Assembly (NCBI GenBank): GCA_902767565.1
Contig: CACXHY010000003.1
Coordinates: forward strand, 1-64,000
Length of the DNA: 64,000 nt
Source: an uncultured Eubacteriales bacterium
Lineage (GTDB): Bacteria; Bacillota; Clostridia; Christensenellales; Aristaeellaceae
Reading direction: 5' to 3'
Positions 41,156 to 50,423 of this stretch are shown piece by piece. Each line of letters starts with the position of its first letter. Positions within the stretch are counted from its first letter, which is position 1. Below the pieces are notes generated by a model. The model was given only the letters and a program-made list of their open reading frames with translations, was not told where the DNA came from and did not search any database. A program made the translations under genes and the position numbers.

Positions 41156-44100
41156 TTACCCCATCGCCTGCTGCACCGTCCGCAGATACTTTGCCGGGAT
41201 CGGCTTTTCCAGCTGCCACACGATGCTCATGGGCTTGCTGCCGCTGTGATAGAGGTAGGTGGCCTGGCCGAGGAAGGTGTAAGGCGCTGTGCCGAGGGCG
41301 TCGCGCTTGAACTCGCGGACGAAGAGCAGGATGCGGCCATGCTTTTCGGCATGGTGGATGTAGCGCTGACCGGTGGGGCTGTCGGCAGCTGTGGTGGACT
41401 GGCTCTGCCAGTGGAAGAGTGTCGGGCTGATGGCGTAGTCCTCGTAGAGCGTGGTGGGAGAATAATCCTTGTCGCTCTTGTTGAGCGTGATGAGGAAGAC
41501 GTCCGTCTTCTTGTCCGGCAGGTAGAGCACGCCCTGTCGCATGGCGCTGTAATTCCTGTAGTCAAGGGCCGCCAGGAGCTGGCGCTGGGTGTAGGTGCAG
41601 TGGACGTCCAGCGGGCATTCGAAGCCCAGGTCGGTGGTGGAGTCCACAAAGTCGATGTGGTTGTACTGCCAGCGGAGCAGATCCCGGAGCTCCGCCAGAA
41701 GGACGGGGCTGTCCGCCAGGGTGTAGAGGCGCTCCAGCACCTCGTCGCTGTCCCAATCTTCGGCGTATTCGTCCCAGACGGTCATGTAAAACATCTGCAG
41801 CATCCGCTGCTCCAGCGGCGGCAGGCGGGCGAAATCCACGTTATCCAGACGGGAGAGGATGTCCAGCAGGAAGGCGATCCAGCGGCGGCTGTCGAAGGCG
41901 GTGAAGCGGTACATGACCCGGCTGAGCAGGGGCTCGACCGCTTCTGAGAAGTCGTCCCGGGCATCGGCCTCCACGCAGAGCCGGGAGAAGGTGAGGCCCT
42001 TGCCGTAGATGTGGGTGGGCGTCAGGTGATACCAATCCAGGAAGCCGTCGAATGTCAACGGCCTGCCTGTGTCCTCAGTGTAGGTGCGGAGACGGCTGAC
42101 CAGCTCGCTGTGACCGCGGAAGCTCCTGCTGATGTTGTCCAGCACCGCCCGGGCAGCCTTCTTCTCCAGCTGGATATAGCAGCCCCGGGGTGCGCCGGTG
42201 AAGCCGCGCTCGATCTCTTCCCGGACGCTGTGGTGATGATCGCGCAGCAGGGCAGCGAACTTCTCCTCGAAGTTGTAGCGGCGGTTGGCGGCGCCAATGA
42301 AGTCCAGCACGGTCAGGCAGTCCTTGCCCTCGCTCAAGCGCAGACCGCGGCCCAGCTGCTGCAGGAAGATGGTCAGAGACTCCGTCGGCCGCAGGAACAG
42401 CACGGTGTTGACCTCGGGGATATCAACGCCCTCGTTGTACAGATCCACCACGAAGATGACCTTGACCTCACCCCTGACCAGCCGATCCCGGGCGGTGCGA
42501 CGGTCCTCGTCAGAGGAGTGGCTGTCCAGCGCCATGGACGGGATGCCGACAGCGTTGAAGCGATCCGCCATGAAATGTGCGTGCTCCACCGTCACGCAGA
42601 AGCCGAGGGCCTTCACCTCGTCCATGTCAGCGGCATAGCGAACCATGCTCTGCGCCACATGCTCAGCGCGGCGCAGGGCTGCGGCGCCGGACAGGGTGTA
42701 GCGGTTGCTGAGCTCCGCCCGGTCGTAACCGCCGCGCGCCCATTTCAAGTCATCCAAGTCGATGGTGTCCGACACGCCGAAGTATTGGAAGGGGCAGAGG
42801 AGCTTCCGGTCGATGGCTTCCGGCAAGCGGATCTCCGCGGCGATCCGGTGGTTGAAGAAGGCCAGGATGCTCTTGCCGTCCATGCGCTCCGGTGTGGCGG
42901 TCAGGCCCAGCAGCACCTTCGGCGTGAAGGTCTCCAGCGCTTCCGCATAGGAATCCGCGGCGGCGTGATGCGTCTCGTCGATGACGATGTAGTCGTAATA
43001 GTCCGGCGGAAGCCGCTTCCACAGGGCCTGGGAATTCATCGTCTGCACGGAGACGAACAGATTGTCGAGGTGCTCCGCCTGATGACCGCCCACCCAAAGC
43101 TCGCCGAAATTGGCGTCCTTCAGCACGCCCTGGAAGGTGGCCAGGCTCTGCTTGAGGATCTCCTCCCGGTGGGCGATGAAGAGAAGGCGGTTGTTTTCCC
43201 TCGGATGCGCCTTCCGCCAGCCGCGGTAATCCAGTGCTGCGATGACGGTCTTGCCGGTGCCGGTGGCTGCTACCACCAGGTTCCGCCAGGAGCCCCGCAC
43301 CTCGCGCTCCGCCCGGAGCTGGTCCAGGATCGCCTGCTGGTAGGGATAGGGACGGATGTCGAACAGAAGAAGCTGCTGCTCACCCTTGTGTTTCTCGCCC
43401 TTCAGCGCCTCCGCCAGCCGCGGGTGCGCATCGGTGGTGTAGGGTTCAAACTCATCCGAGTTCCAATAGCTGTCAAAGGTAGCGTTGATCTTTCGCAGCG
43501 TGTCTGGCTGATCCACCGCCGTCAGCTTCAGGTTCCACTCCAGGCCGTTGCTCATGGCAGCGTTGGATAGGTTGGAGGAGCCCACATAGGCCGTGGTGAA
43601 ACCGGTGTCCCGGCAGAAGACATAGGTCTTGGCGTGCAGCCGGGTGCGCTTCGTATCATAGCTGACCTTGATCTCGGTGTGCGGCAGCGCGGCCAGCTCG
43701 TCGATGGCTTTTACCTCCGTCGCACCCATGTAGGACGTGGTGATGACCCGCAGCAGGCCGCCCCGCGCCGTGAATTCCCGTAGGGCGTCGATGATCAGCC
43801 GGAGTCCGCTCCACTTGACGAAGGATACCAGCATGTCGATCCGGTCGGCGCTGACGATCTCCTTCTGCAGCTCTGTGAACATCTGCGGCTCGTGCGGCGC
43901 GCCGGTGAAAAGGCTGCTGACGGCCATGGGCGTCTCCGGCCGTGGCAGCTTAGCCGCTGTGTTCCCGGCGATGCGCTCCGGGTCGTTCTCCCGCAGGATC
44001 CGCAGCAGTTTCTCCGCCCGCTCGTCCACGGACTTCTCCGCGATGTCCTCCCGTTGCTCCGACAGCACCCCCAGCACCCGGTTCACCAGCGCGATCTGCT

Positions 44101-44284
44101 CCCCGGTGCCCGCCGGCATGGCTTCCAGCGCCGTCCGCACAGCCTCCGCCACATATCCGGCCAGGGCCTGCGGCGCTTCGGTTTCATCCAGCTTTTCGAC
44201 GTGCTTGCAGGCATCGGAAACCGTAGCCAACTCGCGGGACAGCGATTGGCTGATAATTTGGTCGTAGAGGCCGGGTTTCAGCAT
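41156..44284 (-). CDS. PLD nuclease-helicase with DUF3427 domain
   Basis: A 1,042-residue protein. Residues about 110-290 form a phospholipase-D-like nuclease domain (FTGAPHEPQMFTELQKEI; HAKTYVFCRDTGFTTAYVGSSNLSNAAM is its HxK...GSSN active-site region). About 320-770 is an SF2 helicase with Walker A VVAATGTGKT, IDETHH as motif II, GLTATPERMDG, and C-terminal motifs LFLRPTESLTIFLQQLGRGLR. The last 300 residues are DUF3427 (ISPTLFHWQSQSTT). Start 44284 follows AAGGAGG; the upstream extension is rejected. Helicases of this composition occur in defence islands and may process foreign DNA. It lies between a DUF6998-like gene and a coiled-coil gene in one operon. Confidence 0.92.
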   Translation of the reverse strand: MLKPGLYDQIISQSLSRELATVSDACKHVEKLDETEAPQALAGYVAEAVRTALEAMPAGTGEQIALVNRVLGVLSEQREDIAEKSVDERAEKLLRILRENDPERIAGNTAAKLPRPETPMAVSSLFTGAPHEPQMFTELQKEIVSADRIDMLVSFVKWSGLRLIIDALREFTARGGLLRVITTSYMGATEVKAIDELAALPHTEIKVSYDTKRTRLHAKTYVFCRDTGFTTAYVGSSNLSNAAMSNGLEWNLKLTAVDQPDTLRKINATFDSYWNSDEFEPYTTDAHPRLAEALKGEKHKGEQQLLLFDIRPYPYQQAILDQLRAEREVRGSWRNLVVAATGTGKTVIAALDYRGWRKAHPRENNRLLFIAHREEILKQSLATFQGVLKDANFGELWVGGHQAEHLDNLFVSVQTMNSQALWKRLPPDYYDYIVIDETHHAAADSYAEALETFTPKVLLGLTATPERMDGKSILAFFNHRIAAEIRLPEAIDRKLLCPFQYFGVSDTIDLDDLKWARGGYDRAELSNRYTLSGAAALRRAEHVAQSMVRYAADMDEVKALGFCVTVEHAHFMADRFNAVGIPSMALDSHSSDEDRRTARDRLVRGEVKVIFVVDLYNEGVDIPEVNTVLFLRPTESLTIFLQQLGRGLRLSEGKDCLTVLDFIGAANRRYNFEEKFAALLRDHHHSVREEIERGFTGAPRGCYIQLEKKAARAVLDNISRSFRGHSELVSRLRTYTEDTGRPLTFDGFLDWYHLTPTHIYGKGLTFSRLCVEADARDDFSEAVEPLLSRVMYRFTAFDSRRWIAFLLDILSRLDNVDFARLPPLEQRMLQMFYMTVWDEYAEDWDSDEVLERLYTLADSPVLLAELRDLLRWQYNHIDFVDSTTDLGFECPLDVHCTYTQRQLLAALDYRNYSAMRQGVLYLPDKKTDVFLITLNKSDKDYSPTTLYEDYAISPTLFHWQSQSTTAADSPTGQRYIHHAEKHGRILLFVREFKRDALGTAPYTFLGQATYLYHSGSKPMSIVWQLEKPIPAKYLRTVQQAMG

Positions 44285-44312
44285 GGGGAGACCTCCTTGA
44301 TGATGGCTTCTT

Positions 44313-44771
44313 TCAGGTTCCGTGCGGTGAATCTCCCAAATCAGAGGTGGCTTTAATTCGGTCAGAAGGTTGAACACGTATGCTCTTAAGGATACTCAAA
44401 CGAATTGTCCGATAACCGTTTTTCTGCATTTTGCCGCTCATTTCCCAAGGAATCCTACCTGGGCCGTTGTAAATCTCCTCAATCAGTCCGCTTTGATCGA
44501 CTCGAAGCACAATCAGGCACTCGGGCATGCTGGATAGCACGATCCGATCCCTCTGCGTGGTTTTGATTTGCACTTCATGACCATCTTTGTCATATGCATC
44601 ATGCTTCTTATGACTGGCTTCATAGAGCTCAAGGGCATAGTTTTCCTTTGCGTAAACTTCGCCAATACTCCCGAGCATGTGACCGTCTGGTGTAAAGTGA
44701 CGTCCCGGATAATGACGCTCCAATTCATTTGATAAAGCGAATATTTGCCGGATGATTTCTGTAACTGTCAT
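44313..44771 (-). CDS. DUF6998-like protein
   Basis: A 152-residue protein with a helical start and the core TPDGHMLGSIGEVYAKENYAL, then HDAYDKDGHEVQIKTTQRD and CLIVLRVD, NGPGRIPWE. The arrangement E...D-G-x-x-V-Q-I-K-T resembles the D-(x)-ExK heart of restriction-endonuclease-like folds and matches the DUF6998 group as I recall it; nuclease activity is inferred only. First gene of the three-gene minus-strand operon, directly after its promoter. Confidence 0.75.
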   Translation of the reverse strand: MTVTEIIRQIFALSNELERHYPGRHFTPDGHMLGSIGEVYAKENYALELYEASHKKHDAYDKDGHEVQIKTTQRDRIVLSSMPECLIVLRVDQSGLIEEIYNGPGRIPWEMSGKMQKNGYRTIRLSILKSIRVQPSDRIKATSDLGDSPHGT

Positions 44772-45101
44772 GATGGATCAGCCTTTCTTTATGTAACGCA
44801 AGCATCTCTCTTTGCGCCGTTTTCATCCCTATAATCCGTATTCACTGCCAAGAAGATTCTACTATTGGCGTCCGAGAATGTCAATCGATTCATGTCCGCA
44901 AATGAGCAGGAACAATATGATGCTGACAAATTGCAGCATCGTGCATTGTAGAATGGTAAACGACAAAGGTGAGGATTCGCAGGAGCACGGCACGATCGGG
45001 CCGATATTTCCACTTTTCCGCCAGTGTGTTTTATGGTATCATATGGCCAAACCTCCATTATGATCCGGCAGCGCTAGAATACTGCCTGAAAGGGATCCGT
45101 C
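44772..45101. other. Divergent intergenic region
   Basis: 330 bases between divergent operons. It contains the strong minus-strand promoter at 44856-44884. For the plus strand a TATCAT box near 45037 is a weak -10 candidate. Nothing else is seen. Confidence 0.5.
44856..44884 (-). promoter_or_regulatory. Promoter of the putative defence operon
   Basis: On the minus strand TTGACA (44879-44884), 17 bases, TAGAAT (44856-44861), a near-consensus vegetative promoter 85 bases before the DUF6998-like gene. No operator palindrome is visible, so expression may be constitutive. Confidence 0.8.
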
Positions 45102-45992
45102 ATGATCGTCAGCAAATCCGCAGTGATCGTAGAAGTAAAGAAGCCATCAAAAGAGATTGTTGATATCCGGGATTCCCTCCTCACCGCCCGCGACACCCCT
45201 CTCTCCGTCTGGCAGACCCTCATGCAAAACCCTGCTTTCGGCTGGGAAGCCATCTGCATGGTCTGGCAGTCGGAGGGGCGGCGGTTTTCCGTGTCCCGCG
45301 GCGGGATCTGCCGGGGTGCGGACGGGTGTGTGATGCAGCCGGCGGGGCCGGTCAGCCTGGCGCATCCGGTGGAGATGGACGCAGCGGAGATCATGCACTG
45401 GCGTCGGTGGCTGTGGGAGGAGCATCTGACGCAGCCCGTCCTGCAAATGATGGAGCCGGTGGTGCTGCAGAACGGGCGGATCCCCGGAGAGTATCGGACG
45501 GTGGCGTCCGCCGGCACGGAGTACGAGATGTGCGCACGGTATGAGGGTTATCGGTTGTATCTGACCGCCATGCCTGAGCTGGAGGCGATGGGCTGCCGGT
45601 TTGTCGTGCGGCGGCGCTGGGACGATGACGCGCATACCTGGGCGGAGATCGAGCTGGTCCACATCATCACCCCGGCAGGGATCCTGTACGGATGCAAGCC
45701 GAACCAGAAGATGAAAGAGCTGGGAGCGAGCAAGAACCGCGGGCTGCGCCTGGGGCTCTTTTACCCGTTCCCGGGGACGCGCTTGCGCGTGCTGAACCAT
45801 GTGACGGCCATGCTGGAAACGCATCTTCTGCAGGAGTGCCTGACGCGGGATGACCTGGAAATGCTCCTGCCGCACCTGTCCTGCATGACGGAGGAGGAGC
45901 TGCTCGCGTTTCGTCAGCGGAGCAAGCCGGGCTCCCGATGCCGCGCCATGCTGGAGCGGATCCTCGCCCGAAAGGAGGCCTCGCCATGCTGA
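45102..45992 (+). CDS. Hypothetical protein (DUF4132-like fragment?)
   Basis: A 296-residue protein. Motifs such as LAHPVEMDAAEIMHWRRWLW, LTQPVLQMMEPVVLQNGR, and RRRWDDDAHTWAEIELVHI faintly recall the C-terminal part of DUF4132 (WGR/SWIM-associated) proteins, where a substrate-like beta domain follows a helix pair. I would not assign a function. It heads a co-directional cluster with a SWIM protein, a DUF2779 protein and a VWA protein, overlapping the SWIM gene by seven bases, so they should be produced together. Confidence 0.6.
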   Translation: MIVSKSAVIVEVKKPSKEIVDIRDSLLTARDTPLSVWQTLMQNPAFGWEAICMVWQSEGRRFSVSRGGICRGADGCVMQPAGPVSLAHPVEMDAAEIMHWRRWLWEEHLTQPVLQMMEPVVLQNGRIPGEYRTVASAGTEYEMCARYEGYRLYLTAMPELEAMGCRFVVRRRWDDDAHTWAEIELVHIITPAGILYGCKPNQKMKELGASKNRGLRLGLFYPFPGTRLRVLNHVTAMLETHLLQECLTRDDLEMLLPHLSCMTEEELLAFRQRSKPGSRCRAMLERILARKEASPC

Positions 45993-46525
45993 AGTGGACA
46001 GACCGGTTCGACGGTCCGATCATCGGACGCGGCAGGACGTTGGTGAAGGAAGGCGCAGTGGTCGGCCTGCACCGCTCGCCGCCAGGCTGGCAGGCGATGG
46101 TGGTGGGAACGGAGCTCTACAGCGTCACGGTGCAGATCGAGAGAGGGCAGGCGGCTGGCACCGGCTGCACCTGTCCCTACGCGGCGCACGGGGAGAACTG
46201 CAAGCACATGGCCGCCGTCTTCTTCATCCTCGAGGGGCGCTTCCCGGACATCATCAAAGACGATGACGCCGCCCTGACTGCCCGGCTGGATGAGCTTTCG
46301 CCGGACGAAGTCGAGGATGCCCTGCAGTTCGCCATCGAGTGCGGGAGCACCCGGTGCATCGCGATCCTGCTGAACCGCCGGAGCGCGGCCGATCAGCCGA
46401 AGTTCTCCCCCGACGAGTTCACGCTGGATGATATCCCGGAGGACGCGCTGCCCGGCACAAGGGCCGACGTGCAGGGCGATAATGATCCGATGAAACTGCT
46501 GTTTCCCGAAGACTATGCGGTCTGA
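45986..46525 (+). CDS. SWIM zinc-finger protein
   Basis: A 179-residue protein. Residues about 40-75 contain a SWIM zinc finger, GCTCPYAAHGENCKHMAAV (C-x-C-x8-C-x-H), preceded by the beta strands common to SWIM proteins (YSVTVQIERG). The C-terminal half is acidic and helical. SWIM domains bind DNA or proteins and accompany SWI2/SNF2 helicases and VWA/MoxR systems. ATG 45986 has AAAGGAGG upstream and overlaps the previous gene. Probably a component of the same complex as the VWA protein downstream. Confidence 0.85.
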   Translation: MLKWTDRFDGPIIGRGRTLVKEGAVVGLHRSPPGWQAMVVGTELYSVTVQIERGQAAGTGCTCPYAAHGENCKHMAAVFFILEGRFPDIIKDDDAALTARLDELSPDEVEDALQFAIECGSTRCIAILLNRRSAADQPKFSPDEFTLDDIPEDALPGTRADVQGDNDPMKLLFPEDYAV

Positions 46526-46543
46526 TCCGCAGGAGGATGTGCC

Positions 46544-48022
46544 ATGCTGTACCTGTCCAAATCCAAATACTGCTCCGCCGTCCAGTGCCCGAAGCTGCTC
46601 TGGCTCTCGAAGTACATGCCCGAGACAGTGGAGGCCGACCCCGCCAACCAGGCCGTGCTGGATCGGGGCAGCGCCGTGGGCGACCTTGCCATGGGGCTCT
46701 TCGGCGAGTATGTGGAAGTGCCCTTTGGCGATTTGACGGACATGATCCGGGAGACGGAGCGCCTGCTGGAAGCCGGCACGCCGGTCATCACCGAGGCCTC
46801 CTTCTCGCTGAACGGCCTGTTCTGCAGCGTGGACATCCTGCTGAACCACGGCGGGAAGCGCGTCTCCGTGGTGGAGGTCAAGAGCGCCACCCATGTGTCC
46901 GACATTAACCGGCACGACGCGTCCTTCCAGTACTATGTGCTGACCGGGCTGGGCTACGACGTGACCCAGATCAGCCTCTGCTGCCTGAACCCGGCTTATG
47001 TGCGGCAGGGACCGCTGGAGCTGGACAAGCTCTTCCTGCTGACGGATGTCACGGCCGATGTGCGGGCGATGCAGGTCGGCGTCGCGGAGCGCATCGATAT
47101 GCTCCGCACCTACATGGAGCAGACGGATGAGCCGCCGCGGGAGATCGGCGAGCAGTGCTTCTCGCCCTATGCCTGCCCGTGCTTCGGCTGGTGCACGAGG
47201 GCACTCCCCAGGCCGAACATCTTTGACATCAGCGGGATCCAGACGCGGACGAAGCTGGCAAACTACCGCAAGGGCATCGTTTCGTTTGAGGACATCGAGG
47301 CGAAAAAGGCGCTGAAGCCCGACCGCCTGATCGAGGTCAGCCAGGCTCTGCGCGACCTTCCGCCGGTGATCGACCGGGAGGCGATCCGCGGCTTTCTAGA
47401 TCAGCTGACGTATCCGCTGTATTTCCTGGACTTCGAGTCCTTCATGCCCGCCGTGCCGCTGTACGACGGCTGCCGGCCCTATGAGCAGATCGTCTTCCAG
47501 TACTCCCTGCACTGCATCGAACGCGAGGGCGGCGAACTGCAGCACCGGGAGTTCCTGGCCCAGCCCGGCGAGGACCCGCGCCGCGGCGTGGCGGAGCAGC
47601 TGTGCCGGGACATTCCGCGGAATGTCTGCGTGCTCGCCTACAACATGACCTTCGAGAAGACCCGCATCAAGGGCCTGGCCGCGCTGTATCCCGACCTGGC
47701 GGATCATCTGATGAACATCCATGACCACATCGTCGACCTGATGGTGCCCTTCCAGAAGAAGCACTACTACACCCGCGCCATGCAGGGCTCCTACTCCATC
47801 AAGTACGTCCTGCCGGCCCTCTTCCCGGACGATCCGTCGCTGGATTACCACAACCTGGAGGGCGTCCACAACGGCAGCGAGGCCTCCGCGGCTTTTGAGA
47901 GCATGGACAAAATGGACCCGGATGAGCGGGAAGAATTCAGGCGGAACCTGCTCAAATACTGTGGGCTGGATACTTTGGCGATGGTGAAGGTGTGGGAGAA
48001 ACTGAGGGAAGTGACGCAATGA
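46544..48022 (+). CDS. DUF2779 nuclease-like protein
   Basis: A 492-residue protein. The N-terminal half has a Cas4/RecB-like PD-(D/E)xK pattern: SFSLNGLFCSVDILL, then SVVEVKSATHVSD, and cysteines at CFSPYACPCFGWC that could hold an iron-sulfur cluster with the N-terminal C in YCSAVQCPKL. The C-terminal half is DUF2779, an RNase-H-like exonuclease-type fold with LYFLDFESFMPAVPLY, LAYNMTFEKTRIKGLA, HDHIVDLMVPF and YCGLDTLAMVKV supplying the acidic residues. GGAGG precedes the ATG. Probably a DNA-processing enzyme; the pathway is unknown. Its stop overlaps the next start (ATGA). Confidence 0.85.
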   Translation: MLYLSKSKYCSAVQCPKLLWLSKYMPETVEADPANQAVLDRGSAVGDLAMGLFGEYVEVPFGDLTDMIRETERLLEAGTPVITEASFSLNGLFCSVDILLNHGGKRVSVVEVKSATHVSDINRHDASFQYYVLTGLGYDVTQISLCCLNPAYVRQGPLELDKLFLLTDVTADVRAMQVGVAERIDMLRTYMEQTDEPPREIGEQCFSPYACPCFGWCTRALPRPNIFDISGIQTRTKLANYRKGIVSFEDIEAKKALKPDRLIEVSQALRDLPPVIDREAIRGFLDQLTYPLYFLDFESFMPAVPLYDGCRPYEQIVFQYSLHCIEREGGELQHREFLAQPGEDPRRGVAEQLCRDIPRNVCVLAYNMTFEKTRIKGLAALYPDLADHLMNIHDHIVDLMVPFQKKHYYTRAMQGSYSIKYVLPALFPDDPSLDYHNLEGVHNGSEASAAFESMDKMDPDEREEFRRNLLKYCGLDTLAMVKVWEKLREVTQ

Positions 48023-49461
48023 ATGCCGTGCAGGCACGGACGGAGATCTCCGAGCGCGTCTTTTCGCAGGTGAAGACGATCCTGATCCTGAACATGCGCT
48101 TTCTGGACATGGCCGTTTTCCGCTTGCAGCCGATACCGGCGGAGGTCTCGCTGGCAACGGATGGCGCGCGGCTATATTACAAGCCGGACTGGCTGCTGCG
48201 GCGCTACCGGGATGAGAGCGCGGCGGTGGTTCGGGATTATCTGCACGTGCTCCTCCACTGCATCTTCCGCCATCCCTTCGTCCATACGCTGGTGGATCAT
48301 AACCTATGGAACCTCGCCTGCGACATGGCGGTGGAAGCCATGATCTGCGACTTCCATCTCTCCCAGGCTGCGACTGCCGACGAGGCGAAGAAGAAGGCCG
48401 CCCTGGCGCAGATCCAGGCACAGGTGAGGCCCTTCACCGCGGAGAAGCTCTATCATCACTTCCAGACACACAAGCTGAATGCAGCCTGGGCGAAACTTTT
48501 TCATGCCGATGAGCACGATATCTGGTACAAGCCGCAGGAGCAGGCCAATACTCCGTCGGGCGGATCAGGCAATGGAAAGCCGCAGTCCAGCCCGGACCGA
48601 TCCTCCGAAAACAATAGCAATGGCGATCCGCAGGCGGACAGCGGAGCGGGTGATCCGAATCAGACGGACATGCCCGAAAACCAATCCGGCGGGGACGGCA
48701 ACGCGACGAATCAGCCCATCACCCGGGATCAGCTGGAGCAGGAGTGGCGGGACATCAGCGAGCATGTGCAGATGGATTTGGAGACCTTCGCCAGTCAGCA
48801 GGGCACTGAAGCCGGGCATATGCTCCAGATGCTCAGCGAGCTCAACCGGGAGCGATACAACTACGAGACCTTCCTGAAGAAGTTCGCCACCCTCGGCGAG
48901 GTAATGAAGATCAACGACGATGAGTTCGACTACATCTTCTACACCTACGGCCTGAAGCTCTTCGGCAACATGCCGCTGATTGAGCCGCTGGAATACAAGG
49001 AGGTCAAGCGCGTCCGGGAGTTCGTCATCGCCATCGACACCTCCGGCTCCACCAGCGGTGAACTGGTTGCGATATTTCTTAACAAGACATACAATATCCT
49101 CATGAGCACGGAGAGCTTTTTCTCCAAGGTGAACATCCACATCATCCAGTGCGACGCGCAGATACAAGAGGCCGCAAAAATAACCGACCGCGCCGACTTC
49201 GAGGCTTACCTGAAGCGCATGACCATTAAGGGCCTCGGCGGCACGGACTTCCGCCCGGTGTTCAGCTATGTCGATCAGCTGATCCGGCAACATGAGTTCC
49301 GCCACCTGAAGGGCCTTATCTACTTCACCGACGGTTACGGCACCTTCCCGGAGCAAAAGCCGGAGTACAAGACAGCGTTTGTGTTCATGCAGGATGAGTT
49401 TGAGAACGTGAAGGTGCCCGGGTGGGCGATGAAGGTGGTTTTGGAGAGGGACGAAGTGTAG
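48019..49461 (+). CDS. VWA-like / metallopeptidase-fold protein (DUF2201)
   Basis: About 480 residues. The N-terminal domain (to about 160) is the putative metallopeptidase fold of DUF2201 proteins; its helix reads VRDYLHVLLHCIFRHPF, a partial HxxxH arrangement. A low-complexity linker (about 180-230, rich in S, G, N, Q) follows. The C-terminal part is a VWA-like domain with FVIAIDTSGSTSG as its metal site and GGTDFRPVFSYVD and IYFTDGYGTFP. Such proteins pair with a MoxR-type AAA+ ATPase. That partner is present only as a stub at 50004, so the system appears incomplete here. Confidence 0.86.
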   Translation: MNAVQARTEISERVFSQVKTILILNMRFLDMAVFRLQPIPAEVSLATDGARLYYKPDWLLRRYRDESAAVVRDYLHVLLHCIFRHPFVHTLVDHNLWNLACDMAVEAMICDFHLSQAATADEAKKKAALAQIQAQVRPFTAEKLYHHFQTHKLNAAWAKLFHADEHDIWYKPQEQANTPSGGSGNGKPQSSPDRSSENNSNGDPQADSGAGDPNQTDMPENQSGGDGNATNQPITRDQLEQEWRDISEHVQMDLETFASQQGTEAGHMLQMLSELNRERYNYETFLKKFATLGEVMKINDDEFDYIFYTYGLKLFGNMPLIEPLEYKEVKRVREFVIAIDTSGSTSGELVAIFLNKTYNILMSTESFFSKVNIHIIQCDAQIQEAAKITDRADFEAYLKRMTIKGLGGTDFRPVFSYVDQLIRQHEFRHLKGLIYFTDGYGTFPEQKPEYKTAFVFMQDEFENVKVPGWAMKVVLERDEV

Positions 49462-49576
49462 ATAGCAGCCGATATCAACTGCGAAGAACAAAAGGCATCC
49501 ATATATTCTTGAAATGCTTGGCAATACTCGCGCTTCGATAAGATAAACGGTAGAAAACACGAAAAGAGGAACGCTC

Positions 49577-49951
49577 ATGAAAGGAGATTTCAACCCGGCA
49601 AATGAGCATGAATACCATATAATGTCCGCCATAATGGACACGCGTCCCGCGCAGATTCCTATCCAGGCTGACCGGTTCGAGTATCTCACTCAGCACTATA
49701 AGCCAGGTGCTACGGACAGCAGATGGATTATGTTTCATCATCCCGGACATTTTATGATTTATGACAATGAATCTCGGCACTGCGTTTTTGACGGTGCATA
49801 TGCCATGCTCAAAGATCCTGAGAACCAGTCATGTGATGAATTGGTGGCATTTGTATACGATATCAGAATTGATCAAGATAAACTCAGATCAGTTATACCC
49901 GATGGAGATGAGTTCGAACTTTTCGCTGACTTAATCTGTGAAAACCTATGA
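49577..49951 (+). CDS. Hypothetical protein
   Basis: A 124-residue protein, not recognised. It has no signal peptide or transmembrane segment; aromatic-rich stretches such as RWIMFHHPGHFMIYDNESRH and CVFDGAYAML suggest a small globular beta domain. The start ATG follows a GAGGAACG. AT-richer than the neighbours, which hints at acquired DNA. It lies 115 bases after the VWA gene. Confidence 0.55.
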   Translation: MKGDFNPANEHEYHIMSAIMDTRPAQIPIQADRFEYLTQHYKPGATDSRWIMFHHPGHFMIYDNESRHCVFDGAYAMLKDPENQSCDELVAFVYDIRIDQDKLRSVIPDGDEFELFADLICENL

Positions 49952-50003
49952 CATTAACAGAAAACAGGTAAAGCATCAGTGAATCAGACGGGAGTACAAC
50001 CAC

Positions 50004-50141
50004 ATGAACATCAAACAAGCCAAAGACCAGATCAAGCAGGCCGTCAGCGCTTACCGTACGAAGAAACCGGAAACAAGCCCGGGTCCGTATGCCCGATACG
50101 CCAGGTATCATGATAGAACGCCGTCAGCCCGGCCGGCGTGA
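50004..50141 (+). pseudogene. Stub of a MoxR-type AAA+ ATPase gene
   Basis: The frame begins MNIKQAKDQIKQAVSAYRTK, which matches the characteristic opening of the MoxR-family ATPases that accompany DUF2201/VWA proteins. It has a GGAG ribosome-binding site. After about 20 codons the sequence becomes unrelated (PETSPGPYARYARYHD) and stops at 50141; the Walker A and all later domains are missing. The break coincides with the end of an opposite-strand small frame, so a deletion has joined two genes. Confidence 0.6.
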
Positions 50142-50190
50142 TCTCAAACCCGGCCTGTCGGGCGAGCACAATGATTTCGTTCAGTGTCAT
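50044..50190 (-). CDS. Small protein or 5' gene fragment
   Basis: On the minus strand a 48-codon frame starts MTLNEIIVLARQAGFEITPA with a perfect GGAGGA ribosome-binding site upstream. The last 15 codons overlap the ATPase stub and may lie beyond the deletion junction, so this is probably the beginning of a longer lost gene. No family recognised. The rest of 50190-50423 shows no gene. Confidence 0.45.
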   Translation of the reverse strand: MTLNEIIVLARQAGFEITPAGLTAFYHDTWRIGHTDPGLFPVSSYGKR

Positions 50191-50423
50191 CGGGACATTC
50201 CTCCATCATGAACGGCATCACACCGATATTGTGATGAATTGATAATGATATTATACCATACACTGCGCGGAAATCAAATGCCGTTTCCATTCAACCGCGG
50301 GTTCAATGACAAAGCCCCCCTTTTGTGCTAACCTACGCATGCCCAGAGTATCAGAAAGCGAGGCCGTCTCTGTAAAACGCAAATTGTATCCGCGCAACCG
50401 AAGGGAAGATCGGAGGGATCCAC

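Noticed and set aside
42011-43570. 519-codon plus-strand frame
   Set aside because: Antisense shadow of the PLD-helicase gene.
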